DNA of 64,000 nucleotides from Dipteronia dyeriana (taxonomy: Eukaryota > Streptophyta > Magnoliopsida > Sapindales > Sapindaceae): assembly GCA_032871835.1 (NCBI GenBank), contig CM065297.1:61429253-61493252 (forward strand), written 5' to 3'. The notes beneath the pieces are model-generated. The model was given only the letters and a program-made list of their open reading frames with translations. It did not search any database and was not told the DNA's origin. This document shows, piece after piece, positions 34,039 to 46,010 of this stretch (within the stretch, counting starts at the first letter, position 1; each line of letters opens with the position of its first letter). A program made the position numbers and the translations under genes.

Positions 34039-34989
34039 CCATGATAGCGAGGTATGAAGTCATTCTGAACGAAACCTTGACCATAACTGATGCACCCGTG
34101 GCTAATGCGTAGGTAAACAGATAGTGGATCCAGCATGCATATGATCTGGATAGACTCGAGTACATGCGTCATACCTTGCGAGGATTGCTCTAAATGAGGA
34201 GAAACAATCTGGGGGAAGTAGTCTAAACTCTGTATAGCAGAGTGGCTGCCTTGGAAGCCAATGTGGGAGCTTCATTTACTGAAGAAAACTTTTACGCTGC
34301 TTTCTAGACAGCGCGAGCTCTTCTTCCCTCAGACCTGATCATCATTGGAGGATGGATACCTTAAGTAGATCATGGAGAAAGCTGGGATTTACCTGGCTCC
34401 GCTCTGACTGAAGTTGGACCTGTCAAGTTGATGAGTGCGTAGATGGTAAGGAGGACTTGGTACCCATTTCCACCCTCATGCCAAGCGTTACAGGGTAGAA
34501 CCTGTCTCTAAGTCCCCTACTGCAAGGTAAGGGATGTATGAGGGGATTCAAACTTGCTTACCTCCCTTTCTGAATCTGTCAAGGTAGAGGTCCATATTGA
34601 TTCTACTAAGGAAAGGGAGGTCCAAACTAGTCTGGCTGATGTGGGCCGCTGCAGAAGTTTGGGGTGTAGGAGGAGCTTCAAACTTGTATATATGTTCATC
34701 CGAATCTATTAAGTAGGTTGAGATCCATACCAAACTCACCATAGAAGGGGAAGTCCATACTAAAGCCATAATGGTGGAAGAGGTCCCGACCGATCCAGCT
34801 AAAGAGAAAGTTGTCAAGGCTGACTCAAGCTGATCCAACCAAGGTGGTGAAAGCTGGCTCCAAAGTAACGACGCTAGGGGATGGTGACCCTTCCTTAAAA
34901 AAAGTAGCGGGACTAGGGAGGAAGGAGTTGGTACTGTCGAGGAGACAAACCAGGGAGGTGGATCATGATCATAGTGGCTCGCTAAGGTA

Positions 34990-35770
34990 AGGAATGGCCC
35001 GATACAAGAGGAGAGGAACCACTGGCATCATATTGGTCCAGAGGCATGCTTGGGATCCAAGGAGTCCCCAGAAACTAAGAGAAGGCTCTGGACCCCTCTG
35101 GAATGAGTAGGAAGCATGGCGACTCATTTGGGCATTGGATGGCCCAATATAAATGGAGAAGGGCCACATGCCTGGTACCGGTCCAGAGGCATGCTTGGGA
35201 TCCAAGGAGTCCCCAGCAACTAAGAAAAGGCTTTGGACCCATCCAAAAAGGGCGATGAATGGCCAGGTACACATGGAAAGAAGCCACCGGTCTAGTACTG
35301 GTCAATAAGCATGCTTGGGATTCTGGAAGTCCCTAGCAACTAAGAGAAGGCTTTGGACCCTGCTGGAACAAACCGAGAGCTCAACGGCTCACTTGGGCGT
35401 TGAACCACCCGATATAAGAAGTTAAGAGCCACTGAGTCTCGCAGCGGTACTGCTACTCTAGAGGCTTGCTTAGGCACATAGTAGGCCTCAACAAATGTGG
35501 GAAACCACTAGGCTCTCCTCGATCAGATCAGGCTTCGATGGCTTACTAGTTTAATGAATGGCCCGGTACACATGGAGCGAAGCCACCGGTCTGGACTGAT
35601 CCAGAAGCATGCTTGGGATCTTAGAAGTGTCCAACAACTCAGAAAAGGCTTTGGACCCTGCAGGAACAAACCAGGAGCTGAATGGCTCACTAAGGCATTG
35701 ACCGGCCCGGTATACGAGGTATGGAGCCACTAGTCTTCTACTGGTCGTGCCGTTCTAGAGGTTACACTGC
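34990..35770. repeat. Tandem repeats, 120-155 bp units, in T2
   Basis: About five units keyed by GAGGCATGCTTGGGATCC and CTAAGAAAAGGCTTTGGACC, with a GGCCCGGTACACATGGAG block. The GCATGCTTGGG block occurs at about 35041, 35186, 35306, 35461 (as GAGGCTTGCTTAGG) and 35603; spacing varies from 120 to 155 bp. A last partial unit ends near 35760, just before element A. Confidence 0.85.
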
Positions 35771-35815
35771 TGAGTTAGCTTTTTAGATTCATGTGTTGAC
35801 CTGCTATTGCTACCT

Positions 35816-35820
35816 ATAAG
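35816..35820. repeat. Target-site duplication of element A, left copy (ATAAG)
   Basis: ATAAG precedes TGTTAGG and is repeated at 46507-46511 right after the element end. Confidence 0.92.
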
Positions 35821-36600
35821 TGTTAGGTTTTAGTTTGTGTCGGCATTAATTCCATATCAAAATGATGTTTACTTATAATGATTTAGTTGTTTAGATTCAT
35901 GATGATTCAAGCTTCAAAGAAGGATGAACAACAAGTCAAAGCAAGTTTTAAGTCTTCAAAGAGAAAGGATGCAATTTGGTTCTACAAAGGTATACTAAGA
36001 CCTTATCTTTCTCTTACAAGTCTTAGGCACACACACAATTCATACATTTGTGCCCCTGCATCGTTGTGCACCATTATAGGCACACACATACAATTCATTC
36101 ATATGTTACCCTGCATCATTTTGCACCATGTATAATATATTCTCACACTTGAAGATGAATGCTCATGCATTAGTATGGAAATAACATGTTATGGAAAATG
36201 CATGATTGGAAACTATCTCTATGACGTTTGCATTCTAGTGTGAATTGTTTTTGTGTGTGTATATTTTTGTATAACATGGATATTGAACTTGAATTTAGTC
36301 TTAAATCATTATTGATTGAGTTCCGGTAATTTCGGTTACTCATACTACTGATTTCATGTTCTAAGTCAAAAGATACTACACTTTCAACTTATGTTGCATA
36401 CATTGTCTTTGTCTTCATATATCGAGTCGAATTATCATTTTTTGGGTTGGATATCTTATATTTCCATGTCCGTGTGAGAGTTACGGTTCGTAATCCGCAA
36501 ACGGATTCAAATTTTGAGTTCGGAGACCACAAAACGGTCGAAGAACGCAAGGGAAGCGCAAGGGGATTGCACCATGGCGAAGGCTATTAAGAGGTGCAAG

Positions 36601-36670
36601 CCCGAGATGGCGCAGGGCCATCTCGGCTGCAACACCTTGCTACCCCGAGATGCTCGTGCACCATCTCGGG
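36601..36670. promoter_or_regulatory. CGG/CCG palindrome pair in A 5' LTR
   Basis: CCCGAGATGG...CCATCTCGG (36601-36626) and CCCCGAGATG...CCATCTCGGGG (36643-36671), two adjacent stem-loops. A TATA-like site is about 50-60 bp downstream (CCTTTATGTTCT here; CCTTTATAAAC in B). This is the probable promoter region of the LTR. Confidence 0.7.
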
Positions 36671-37740
36671 GAAGCAATAACAAAGAAGGGCAAAATTATC
36701 TTTTGGCTTCTTTCTTTCCCTCTCCTTTATGTTCTCTTTCCCTCTCACATTTTATTCTAAGAAGAAATTCAAACTTGTGTGCAGAAATTTTCTCTCTACA
36801 TTTTATTACATTCAAAACCTCATAACCTCTTCATTTGAACTCTGATTTGAGTGATTCAAAGTTGAGAGTGTTTGTCTATTCATTCTTCATCTTTTCTCTG
36901 AAGGTTTGAGTGAGTTTTATTGCTGTTTTTGGAGTCTAAACACACAAAAACGGGACTCCACCAAAATCAACTAAGGTATTGATTTTCTCTCAAAGTTTTC
37001 TTTTAAAACTTGGTCAATTGCCTTGGGTTTTCTTCTTCAACTTATATATGTGTATTCTGAGTGTTTTGATTTAAGTTTTGAACTCTTTTAAAGCTAGGTT
37101 GAGTTTCAATTGAAATCATACATGTTGAGTTAGGTTTTGATTTTGCCTATGTTTTCACATATTTGGGATTGTATTGTGCTAGCTTTGATTCTAGGACTAT
37201 TTGATGATCTTTGATTGATTGATTTTGTGAAAAATAGTTCCTCACATGTATTAGGCTCTCTTGGCCGAATTCTCACATAATACATGTGCTAATATTATTT
37301 TGAGCTATTCATGTGTTTTATTAAATCAATAAATAGGAATATGCTCTGGAACTTTAGCTTAAATCTAAATGACTTTGTCATATGATTTTAGCATGTTTTT
37401 GGTTTGTGTCATTTAAACTTGATCTTGTGATTTATTGAACATATCTTGTGATTCAAGTTTAGATCTATGCATGTATCTAGGTTGTTATTAATGTTGAACA
37501 TATCTTACATGATCTAGATGATTTAAACATGCATTTTTTACTAGACTACATTTGATGTGTGCATTCATGCTCATGTCTAGTATTTTCCATAGGATATGTT
37601 GATCATAGCATTCTATGTTGCGTGCTTGTTTGCGTTTTGCATTCATGATCACCTAGATGCCTTGTGAGAAGGAAGTCTTGACAATAGGTGTGAGACCTAT
37701 GTTGTTAAGCACCTTGGATTGTCAAGCAAGGAAGTCTTGG

Positions 37741-38080
37741 CTAGAGTCGGGAGGACTCGGATAGTTGAGCAAGAAGTCTTGCCTAAGGTCGTGAGGATCC
37801 GGATAGGTGAGCGAGGAAGTCTTGACTAGAGTCGGGAGGACTCGGATAGTTGAGCAAGAAGTCTTGCCTTGGGTAGTGAGGATCCGGGAAGGTGAGCGAG
37901 GAAGTCTTGACTAGAGTCGGGAGGACTCGGATAGTTGAGCAAGAAGTCTTGCCTAGGGTCCTGAGGATCCGGATAGGTGAGCGAGTAAGTCTTGACTAGA
38001 GTCGGGAGGACTCGGATAGTTGAGCAAGAAGTCTTGCCGTGGGTCGTAAGGATCTGGTATGGTAAGCGAGAAAGTCCTGA
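37741..38080. repeat. 85-bp tandem repeats (four units) in A 5' LTR
   Basis: CTAGAGTCGGGAGGACTCGG begins at 37741, 37826, 37911 and 37996, exactly 85 bp apart. Each unit is a pair of related 42-43-bp halves (GACTAGAGTCGGGAGGACTC... and GCCTAGGGTCGTGAGGATCC...). The 3' LTR has only two units, so units were gained or lost after insertion. Confidence 0.92.
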
Positions 38081-38580
38081 CAATAGGTGTGAGGCCTTGG
38101 ATTGTTGAGAATGAGGGCGACATCTTTATGAGTAGGATAGGAGGGTAGCTTCAAGGTGAAAGGGTCCCTTGAGAGATTGTACTTGTCTTATCTACTAGTG
38201 GTTTTTGTTTGCCAGCAGTTGCTAACCCGTGGATGTTTCCTCTTTGGTGGTTTACCACGTTATATCTTGTGTCAACTTTTATTTATCCCTATCTCTCTAG
38301 TATTTGTATTTGTTATTTGAATACTATGGATAGAACTCTTTATGTAAGTTGACTTCCTATTTATAATATAGATTGTGTATGTGTTACCATTACTTATTTG
38401 TATCACACTTTACTTTTCTTTATATATTGATTAAGTGTCTTTAACTAATATATATATTGTGATACAAACAATCTAGAGGGACAAACTTTTTTTTGTTTCT
38501 AAGGGAGTACAAAAAGGTGTCTAACCTATTAACCCCCCCTTTAGGTTAGCCTTCAGCATTTAACCGTGTTTGTATTTTTA

Positions 38581-38595
38581 ATTGGTATCAGAGGA
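38581..38595 (+). other. Element A primer-binding site
   Basis: ATTGGTATCAGAGGA directly after the 5' LTR; TGGTATCAGAG is complementary to initiator-Met tRNA, as usual in copia elements. Confidence 0.88.
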
Positions 38596-38663
38596 GCACA
38601 CTATATTGCACTTAGTGTGAGTCTGGGTGATACATTCACTATTTTTGCAAAGCTTTTGAAGTC

Positions 38664-40720
38664 ATGGGTTTACAAGATGATGTAATAGCAGAAGGAGCCT
38701 CATATACTAGGCCACCATTACTTCGAGGCACTAACTATGGCTATTGGAAGTTGAGGATGAAAGCCTTTATCCGTTCTATTGATAAATGGGCTTGGATGAT
38801 AGTGGAAGAAGGTTATAGTCCTCTTACCAAGGTACAAAAGGATGGAACCATAAAACTCAAGCCAAGGAGTGAATGGACAACGAATGAGTTTGAGGTTGCT
38901 AAATGGCACCAGCGTGCTATGAATGCCATCTTTGGAGGAGTTGATGGGCATCAATTCTCCTATATTCAAAATCTTGAATCCGTAAAGAAAGCTTGGGATA
39001 CTCTCCAAGTTACTAATGAAGGAACCTTAGCGGTGAAGAAATCGAGGCTACAAATGTTGGCAACAAAAATTTGAAGGTTTAAGTATGAGTGAAGAAGAAA
39101 AGTTTGAAGACTTCCAATTCCTGCTTCTAAATATTGCTAACCAATGTCAAGCACTTGGAGTACCTATCTCAAAAGAGCGTTTAAATTGTAAAATCCTTAG
39201 GTCTCTTCCTAAGAGATTCAAATCAAAGGTGACGGCCATTGAGGAAAGCAAGGATATGGATAGTATGAACATCGATGAGTTGTTTGGGTCTCTCCAAACT
39301 TATGAGATGTGCTTGAAGCCAAAGATTGAAAGTAAGGGAATCGCTCTCAATGATGTTGAGAAAGAGAGTGATGATAAAAACGAAGAGATGACTCTTTTGG
39401 TTAGAAGGTTCAAGAAGTTTCTAAAGAAGAATTTCCAAGCCTATAGGCAAGTCTTCTAAGGAAAAGGGAGTTAAGAAAACATCATCTCCATGGAATGAGA
39501 AGAATAGTCAAGCCATGAACAAGAAAGATGTTCAATGCTATAATTGTCGTGGTTTCGGTCACTTTGCTAGTGAGTGCACCAAGAAGCCATCTAAGAAAGA
39601 CAAGAAAGCCAAAGTGTTGTCGGCTACTTGGAGTGATGATAACTCTAGTTACAATGAGAGCTCTACTAGTGAGTCTTCAAGTAATGAAGAGTTGGTGAGC
39701 AACTTTGTAGCTCTAACGGCTTCTCATTCTCCACTAGATGTTGATGGTACAATATCTTTGAACAAGAACTTTGATGCAAATCATCTTGAAAGCTCTAGTT
39801 CCATTACTACTAATCTTGAGTTGTTGGAAAAGATAGAAAAGCTTGAAGAAGCTAGAAATAATGCTAAAAGAGAAGTAGTTAAGAAGGACGATTTGATCAA
39901 GAAACAACTAGATGGGTTTGTGGTTGTCACTCGTAGACTTCTTGGTGAGAAAGGTGATATTATGAAGAAGTTTAGAGAACTTGAAAAGATAAACCATGAG
40001 AAGGATAATGTGATATCTTCTTTGAAAAAGAGAGAATAAGAATTGATGGAAGAGATACACACTGCTAAGGAGGCCATCAAAGACTTAGTGAATGATTCGG
40101 TAAGTGTGTCAAGTGTTAGGAATCTTGTTAACTCTCATAGTGGTGAAGACGACTTGGTAGTTGAAGAGGAGCTCTTGGATGCACCACTTCCTATTCACTT
40201 TGATGAAGTCGTGATTGATAAGAAACCACACAAGAAGAGAAGATCAAAAGCCAAGAAGAAGTTGGTGAACAAGGTATCTTTGCAAACTCCTAGTGAAGCT
40301 AGTTAAACTCCAAAAGGTACAATCTCATCTTTTTTTCCAGTTTGCCACTATTTCAACACAATAGGTCACATTAAGCCTAGGTGTTAAAAATATATTGAAA
40401 AATGCAAATTAGGAAATGAATCTAGAGATAAAGAGATTAAACTTCAACTTGAACATGGTAAGGTTTTGAAAGTTGAGAAACATGATAATGTTGCTAAGCA
40501 TAAGAAGAAATTTTGGAGTAGAAAGAATACTAATCTTGTACAACTTGACAAAGCTTGTGTTGAAAATGTTAAGGAAGAGTGTGTTAATGATATTCATGTT
40601 AATCAAGTCATTGAAGGACTTTACTCTAGATTTAACATTGTTGTCAAGGATGATATTGGAAATGTTTGTGTAGGTACACCCAAGAACAAGTGGTTCAAAG
40701 GTGAGTGCTCTTATCACTAA
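38664..40720 (+). pseudogene. Element A gag, two zinc knuckles and coiled coil
   Basis: Starts MGLQDDVIAEGASYTRPP at 38664. The core (YGYWKLRMKAFIRSID, KSRLQMLA, NQCQALGVPISKERL, LPKRFKSKVTAIEES) is the UBN2/DUF4219-type copia Gag. A CCHC knuckle CYNCRGFGHFASEC is at about 39536; a Lys/Glu heptad-rich stretch (about 39815-40080) should form a coiled coil; a second knuckle with one Cys lost (CHYFNTIGHIKPRC) is at about 40342. Frameshifts near 39070 and 39440 and stops at about 40037, 40304 and 40385 break it. It ends KGECSYH, just where protease would start in a full copia element. Confidence 0.85.
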
Positions 40721-42400
40721 AATAATAAGCACAGGTGAGATAGCTTTGAGGCTATACATCAATTTTGTTGAGAATTCTTGCTTGCTAGCTTTGAATACTC
40801 CATGTATTTATATGAACTTGGTTATCTCACATCATGTTTGTTATGATGGTCAAAATTTGTTTATTAACTTTAGAGAAGTTCTTTTGATATATGTGTTGAT
40901 TGAGTTGAGATATTATGCTTTTTATACTCTTATTGTGAAACATTGTCAACTTGGTGTCATGAGGACATTCAAGGCAAGAGTGCTCATAAAAAGAGCGGAA
41001 GTATGATATTTGGCGAATATAATGTGCAAAAAGGTATCTCTATACTCTAATGCATGTTCTCTTAGATATTCATCTTTTGACTCAATTTTTGATATACATC
41101 TCATAGCATGTCATATTAGAGAATTTTGTATAGCATACATATGGTTCTCATTGACATTTGCTAATTTAGTCTCTAATAGTGATATTGTCTACATTGATCT
41201 TAACTTTGATGACTGTTTGTGTATGGTATATTGAGTGGCATTACTTTTGAAAATATGAGCTTCATATTCTTTGAAAACTACTCATTAGAGAAGTAATGAT
41301 CTTGAAGAAGTCTCTACTTATTGCTCTTAGATCATGTGCTTATGAGCCATAAAATTTTGGTTTCTAAAAATTGCACCTTGCTTCTCTTATATGTTTCTAG
41401 CAGGTTGAGTTTACTAATATGTAAACATTGGATATACCTTGAAGTTTTTGTGCTTAAGTACATTTAAAATGACCTATGATTAGTATCCATTTTGCTTCGG
41501 CAATTACATATAACTCAACGAGCACCTTCATAAAAAAGGCTACACACATTGTTTGTGCAAGCTACCCAATGTTGGAAAGAGCTACACCATTGTGATGAGT
41601 GAAAGACGTCATGAAGTGAATTTTGTTTATGTAAAAAAAATGGAAAAAAATCAAAGAAGTGTTGAAATGAAATAATAATAAAAATTCTTTGATTCAAAGC
41701 CTAAAAAGAAGAGGAAGGCTTAAAAAGGAGTTTAGTTGAAAATCAAATGAGCTCGGGTTGAAAAAAAGAAATGGGATGACGAGCCACATGCACACACACG
41801 CTCATATGTTGAAATCTATTCTCTTAAAAGAAAAAATTCTGGATGATAATCGGTTTGACTTTTTATGGAAAAAGCTTAAGATGAATAGTTGTTGGAAATT
41901 GTTTGCATGTTGATTATCAAACTACTTCTTGATATATATTTGAAGCATATCTCTCTCACACACACTTTGTTTATGAGTATGATGATATTTTAGCAACTGT
42001 TGAAGAATTATGAGAGAACTTGAAAATTCTTTGTGTATCTCTTTTAGCATATGAAGCTTATTTTGTTGATATTTCTTCAAATTGCTTGAATATGTGATTG
42101 TGTGAACATCTTTGTGAACTTTATGCTATCATTGATTTTATTTATAGCATTTATCAATGGGGAGAATTGTATGCTAGACATTGTTCTCTTTTATGATATG
42201 TTCACATGCTTCATTTTGTTACATGTTGGCATATTTTGACTTAATGATACTTGTAAGATATTACTCAATATATTTTCCTTGCATGATGATTCAATCTTAA
42301 GTCATATGTCTTTATGCTTATATATTTGTGACTAATATGCTTGTTTTGTCTTTCACCCACTTTTGTTGTATGTATATAACATCTTATATTACAAGAACAA
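40721..42400 (+). other. Element A region between gag and second frame
   Basis: About 1.7 kb conserved in B at 56058-57646. Reading frames at 40701-41006 and 41010-41234 have counterparts in B but no recognised domain, and base-level similarity explains their survival. The region holds no pol remnant. Near its end are a polypurine block (42155-42165) and a T-rich run followed by ACAAG just before the ATG of the second frame, a possible 3' splice site. Confidence 0.5.
42155..42165 (+). other. Extra polypurine block 1 in A
   Basis: AATGGGGAGAA, matching AAGGGGGAGCA in B at 57515-57525. First of four purine blocks of the same type upstream of the 3' LTR. Confidence 0.55.
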
Positions 42401-43461
42401 ATGGGAAGAACTAAGGTTACCAGAAGTGGAAGTCAATTGAATCCCATTGTGAGAGCCAAGTCTACCTCAAAAGGATCCAAAGCTTCAAGGTCAAAGGATT
42501 TAGGGATCTTTTGAACTAAGAAGATATTTCAAGAGAGAGGCATTGACTTAGGTAAGTGTAAAGATTCTTATGTTCTTAAATGCATTAAGGATAGAAATTG
42601 GGAATCTTGGGTGAGCATGTTAGGAATAGTGAATGATACTCTTGCTAGAGAGTTTTATCATGAATATAGAGAAAGTGCCACCTTATTGGATGCTTTGATG
42701 GAGATTAGGGGTGTTGTGTCTAGAGTTAACCCAGAAAACATTAACAAGTTTCTTGGGCTATCAAATGATATAGATTCGAACATTCTAGATGTAGATGTCA
42801 TTGAGAATCTTAATATCATGGGTAGAACTCTTTGTGACAATGCTTCTTTTGAGTAGAAAGGTAGAGCTTCTATTAGTCAACATGAGTTAACTAAGGCTAG
42901 TGCATTTTGGCATCTATTCATTTGCACTAACATTATTGGATCTTCGAATTCAACTGAGTTGAATACAAACAAGATCAAAATAGTGTATACCTTGGTGACT
43001 AATCAACCTTAAACCTTGGGGATCTACTTATGCTTTATATTGATAGTGTAACTTTCTCAACTAGAGGAGATAAAAAGCTTGCATTACCGGGGTTTATAAC
43101 TTCTTTATGTTTAGCTCGTGGTGTTAAGAGTAGAGGAGATGATGTGTTCGTACAACCCTTGGAAAAGTATAGTGATAAACGTGTGTCATACATGTCATAT
43201 AAGGATAAGGGTAAGACATGTGATACTCTTGGACTATTTAGTAGCTCTCAAGTTGATTGTCAAGAGACTACCACAAACATTCTTCCGGACTGGGCTTTAC
43301 ATTTGAAGAAGAAGGTTGATGAGCTTAGTGCTGTAGTTGATAAACAAGATGCTAGAATAAAAAAGTTGGAGAAGTGTATTGCCTTAAGTTCAAGACCACC
43401 TCTCAAGCATTATTTTTTATCAACCACACGCACATCTTTCTTTGGTGGACCTAGTAGCTAG
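42401..43461 (+). pseudogene. Element A second frame: putative plant transposon protein domain (Transposase_32-like)
   Basis: ATG at 42401 (MGRTKVTRSG) opens a basic N-terminus, then KKIFQERGIDLGKC and NWESWVSMLGIVNDTLAREF, FYHEYRESATLLDALMEIRG, NINKFLGL, HELTKASAFWHLFICTN and, after a one-base deletion near 43010, LYIDSVTFSTRGDKKLALPG and ITSLCLARGV. This pattern (VREFY, VRG, INxFLGL, AxFWHxFI, LITxLC) matches the putative plant transposon protein family of unknown biochemical role. The C-terminus ([20 protein letters not shown]) is a short coiled coil. Stops lie near 42512 and 42854. Family membership is inferred from motif memory and was not searched. Confidence 0.7.
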
Positions 43462-43510
43462 TATTTGATTCTTATGGTATGTTTCTTACTTTTTGGCATC
43501 ATTTCATGTC

Positions 43511-43533
43511 AAAAAGGGGGGGGAGGGGGGGAA
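43511..43533 (+). other. Extra polypurine block 2 in A, expanded G run
   Basis: Purine run AAAAA followed by a long G run broken by one A; in B the same place reads AAAAAGGGGGAGAAAG. The lengthened G run is particular to this copy. Confidence 0.75.
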
Positions 43534-43650
43534 GAGTTGCTAGTTACTTAGTTTATTTTTATGTTGTTTTTGTGAACTTTCAAACTTTCAATGGCATGTA
43601 ATAATTAGTTTTAAGGTTTGGTTAAGAATTCTTGTATTTCGGCATGTATT

Positions 43651-43660
43651 GAGGGGGAGA
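43651..43660 (+). other. Extra polypurine block 3 in A
   Basis: GAGGGGGAGA, at the same place in B (58886-58895) and in the left B piece (51109-51118). About 260 bp before the 3' LTR. Confidence 0.7.
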
Positions 43661-43915
43661 TACATGTATTTGTGGACTTAATTGTATATTCTTATCCATA
43701 TTATATGTTGCCATTTGTTATTTTTCTCTTGTTTATGCATTGTGCTTTGAGATGATTTGTAGGTTGCTTCAAGGGAAGATCAAGATGAAGTTCAAGAGTT
43801 TGTGAAGATTAGTTATAGGAATCTTACTCATTGTAATGTGAGGAAGTGATTTTGTGACCTATCTTCATTTTTATATTTGTAGTAAATGTATAGGTGTTTT
43901 GACATGGAATTTGCC

Positions 43916-43926
43916 AAAGGGGGAGA
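43916..43926 (+). other. Element A polypurine tract at 3' LTR
   Basis: CCAAAGGGGGAGAT directly before the LTR start TGTTAGG. It is the functional position for plus-strand priming. Confidence 0.85.
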
Positions 43927-44713
43927 TTGTTAGGTTTTAGTTTGTATTGGCATTAATTCCATATCAAAATGATGTTTACTTGTAATGATTTAGTTGTTTA
44001 GATTCATTATTATTCAAGCTTCAAAGAAGGATGAACAACAAGTCAAAGCAGGTTCTAAGATTTAAAGAGAAAGGATGCAATTTGGTTTTACAAAGGTGTA
44101 CTAAGACTGTATCTTTCTCTTACAAGGCTTAGGCACACACACACACACAATTCATACATTTGTGTCCCTGTATCATTGTGAACCATTATAGGCACACATA
44201 TACAATTCATTCATATGTGTCCCTGCATCGTTGTGCACCATGTATAATACATTCACACACTTGAAGATGAATGCTCATGCATTAGTATGGAAATAACAGG
44301 TTTTGGAAAATGCATGATTGGAGACTATCTCTATGAAGTTTGTAATCTAGTGTGAATTGTGTTTGTGTTTGTATATATTTGCATAACATGGATATTGAAC
44401 TTGAATTTAGTCTTAAATCATTCTTTATTGAGTTTCGATCATTTCGGTTACACATACCATTGATTTCAAGTTCTAAGTCAAAAGATACTACACTTTCAAC
44501 TCATGTTGCATACATTGTCTTCGTCTTCATATATCGAGTCAAATTATTATTTTCTAGGTTAAGTATCTTATATTTCCATGTCCGTGTGAGAGTTACAGTT
44601 TGTAATCTGCAAACGAATTTGGATTCTGAGTTCGGAGGCTGGAGAACAGTCGAAGAATGCAAGGAAAGCGCAAGGGGATTGCACCATGGCCGAAGGCCAT
44701 GAAGAGGTGCAAG

Positions 44714-44784
44714 CCTGAGATGGCGCGTGGCCATCTCGGCTGCAACACCTTGCTGCCCCGAGATGCTAACGCGCCATCTCGGGG
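44714..44784. promoter_or_regulatory. CGG/CCG palindrome pair in A 3' LTR
   Basis: GAGATGGCGCGTGGCCATCTC and CCCCGAGATG...CCATCTCGGGG, as in the 5' LTR but with intact GCGC centres. Confidence 0.7.
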
Positions 44785-45841
44785 AAGCAATAACAAAGAA
44801 GGGAAAAATTATCTTTTGGCTTCTTTCTTTCCCTCTCCTTTATATTCTCTTTCCCTTTCACATTTCATTCTAAGAAGAAATTCAAACTTGTGTGCAGAAA
44901 TTTTCTCTCTAAATTTTCTCACCTTTCAAACACCATAACTTCTTCATTTGAACTCCGATTTGAGTGATTCCAAGTTGAGAGTGTTTTTCTATTCATCCTC
45001 CATCTTTTCTCTGAATGTTTGAGTGAGTTTTATTGCTGTTTTTGGAGTCTAAACCCACAAAAACTGGACTGCACCAAAATCAACTAAGGTATTGATTTTC
45101 TCTCAAAGTTTTCTTTTAAAACTTGTCAATTGCCTTGGGTTTTCTTCTTTAATTTATATATGTGTATTGTGAGTGTTTTGATTTGAGTTTTGAACTCTTT
45201 TAATACTAGGTCAAGTTTCAATTGAAATCATACATGTTGAGTTAGGTATTGATTTTGCCTATGTTTTCACATGTCTGTGATTGTATTGTGCTAGCTTTGA
45301 TTCTAAGACTATTTGATGATCTTTGATTGATTGATTTTGTGAAAAATACTTCCTCACATGTATTAGGATCTCTTGGCCAAATTCTCACATAATACATGTG
45401 CTTATGAATAGGAATATGCTCTAGAACTTTAGCTTTAATATAAATGACTTTGTCATATGATTTTAGCATGTTTTTGGTTTGTGTCATTTAAACTTGATCT
45501 TGTAATTTATTGAACATATCTTGGGATTCAAGTTTAGATCTATGCATGTATCTAGGTTATGATTAATTGTGAACATATCTTACATGATCTAGATGATTTA
45601 AACATGCATTTTTGACTGGACTACATTTGATTTGTGCATTCATGCTCATGTCTAGTATTTTCCATAGGATGTGTTGATCATATCATTCTATGTTGCGTGC
45701 TTGTTTGCGTTTTGCATTCATGATCACCTAGAAGCATTGTGAGAAGGAAGTCTTAACAATAGGTGTGAGACCTATGTTGTTGGGCAAGTAAGTCTTGGCA
45801 AGAGGTGTGAGACCTTGGATTGTCAAGCAAGGAAGTCTTGG

Positions 45842-46010
45842 CTAGAGTCGGGAGGACTCGGATAGTTGAGCAAGAAGTCTTGCCTAAGGTCGTGAGGATC
45901 CGGATAGGTGAGCGAGGAAGTCTTGACTAGAGTCGGGAGGACTCGGATAGTTGAGCAAGAAGTCTTGCCTTGGGTAGTGAGGATCCGGGAAGGTGAGCGA
46001 GGAAGTCTTA
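45842..46010. repeat. 85-bp tandem repeats (two units) in A 3' LTR
   Basis: CTAGAGTCGGGAGGACTCGG at 45842 and 45927, 85 bp apart. Against four units in the 5' LTR. Confidence 0.9.

Larger units (their letters stand above)
33557..35820 (-). other. T2 internal DNA, middle piece
   Basis: Lies between S2 and element A. It contains an antisense reading frame (33557-34038), remnants in several frames of the same Val/Lys/Glu-rich wording up to about 34960, and then tandem repeats (34990-35770). No gag or pol motif in either strand. Assignment to T2 rests on its position between the insertions and on the repeats of the kind seen at 26230-26680. Confidence 0.55.
35821..38580 (+). repeat. Element A 5' LTR
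   Basis: 2760 bp, TGTTAGGTTTTAG to TGTATTTTTA (the final CA changed to TA). About 180 bp longer than the 3' LTR, mainly because it has four 85-bp repeat units where the 3' LTR has two. The promoter region with CGG palindromes is at 36601-36670. The C-rich block (AACCCCCCCT, 38531) lies about 50 bp before the end. Confidence 0.9.
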
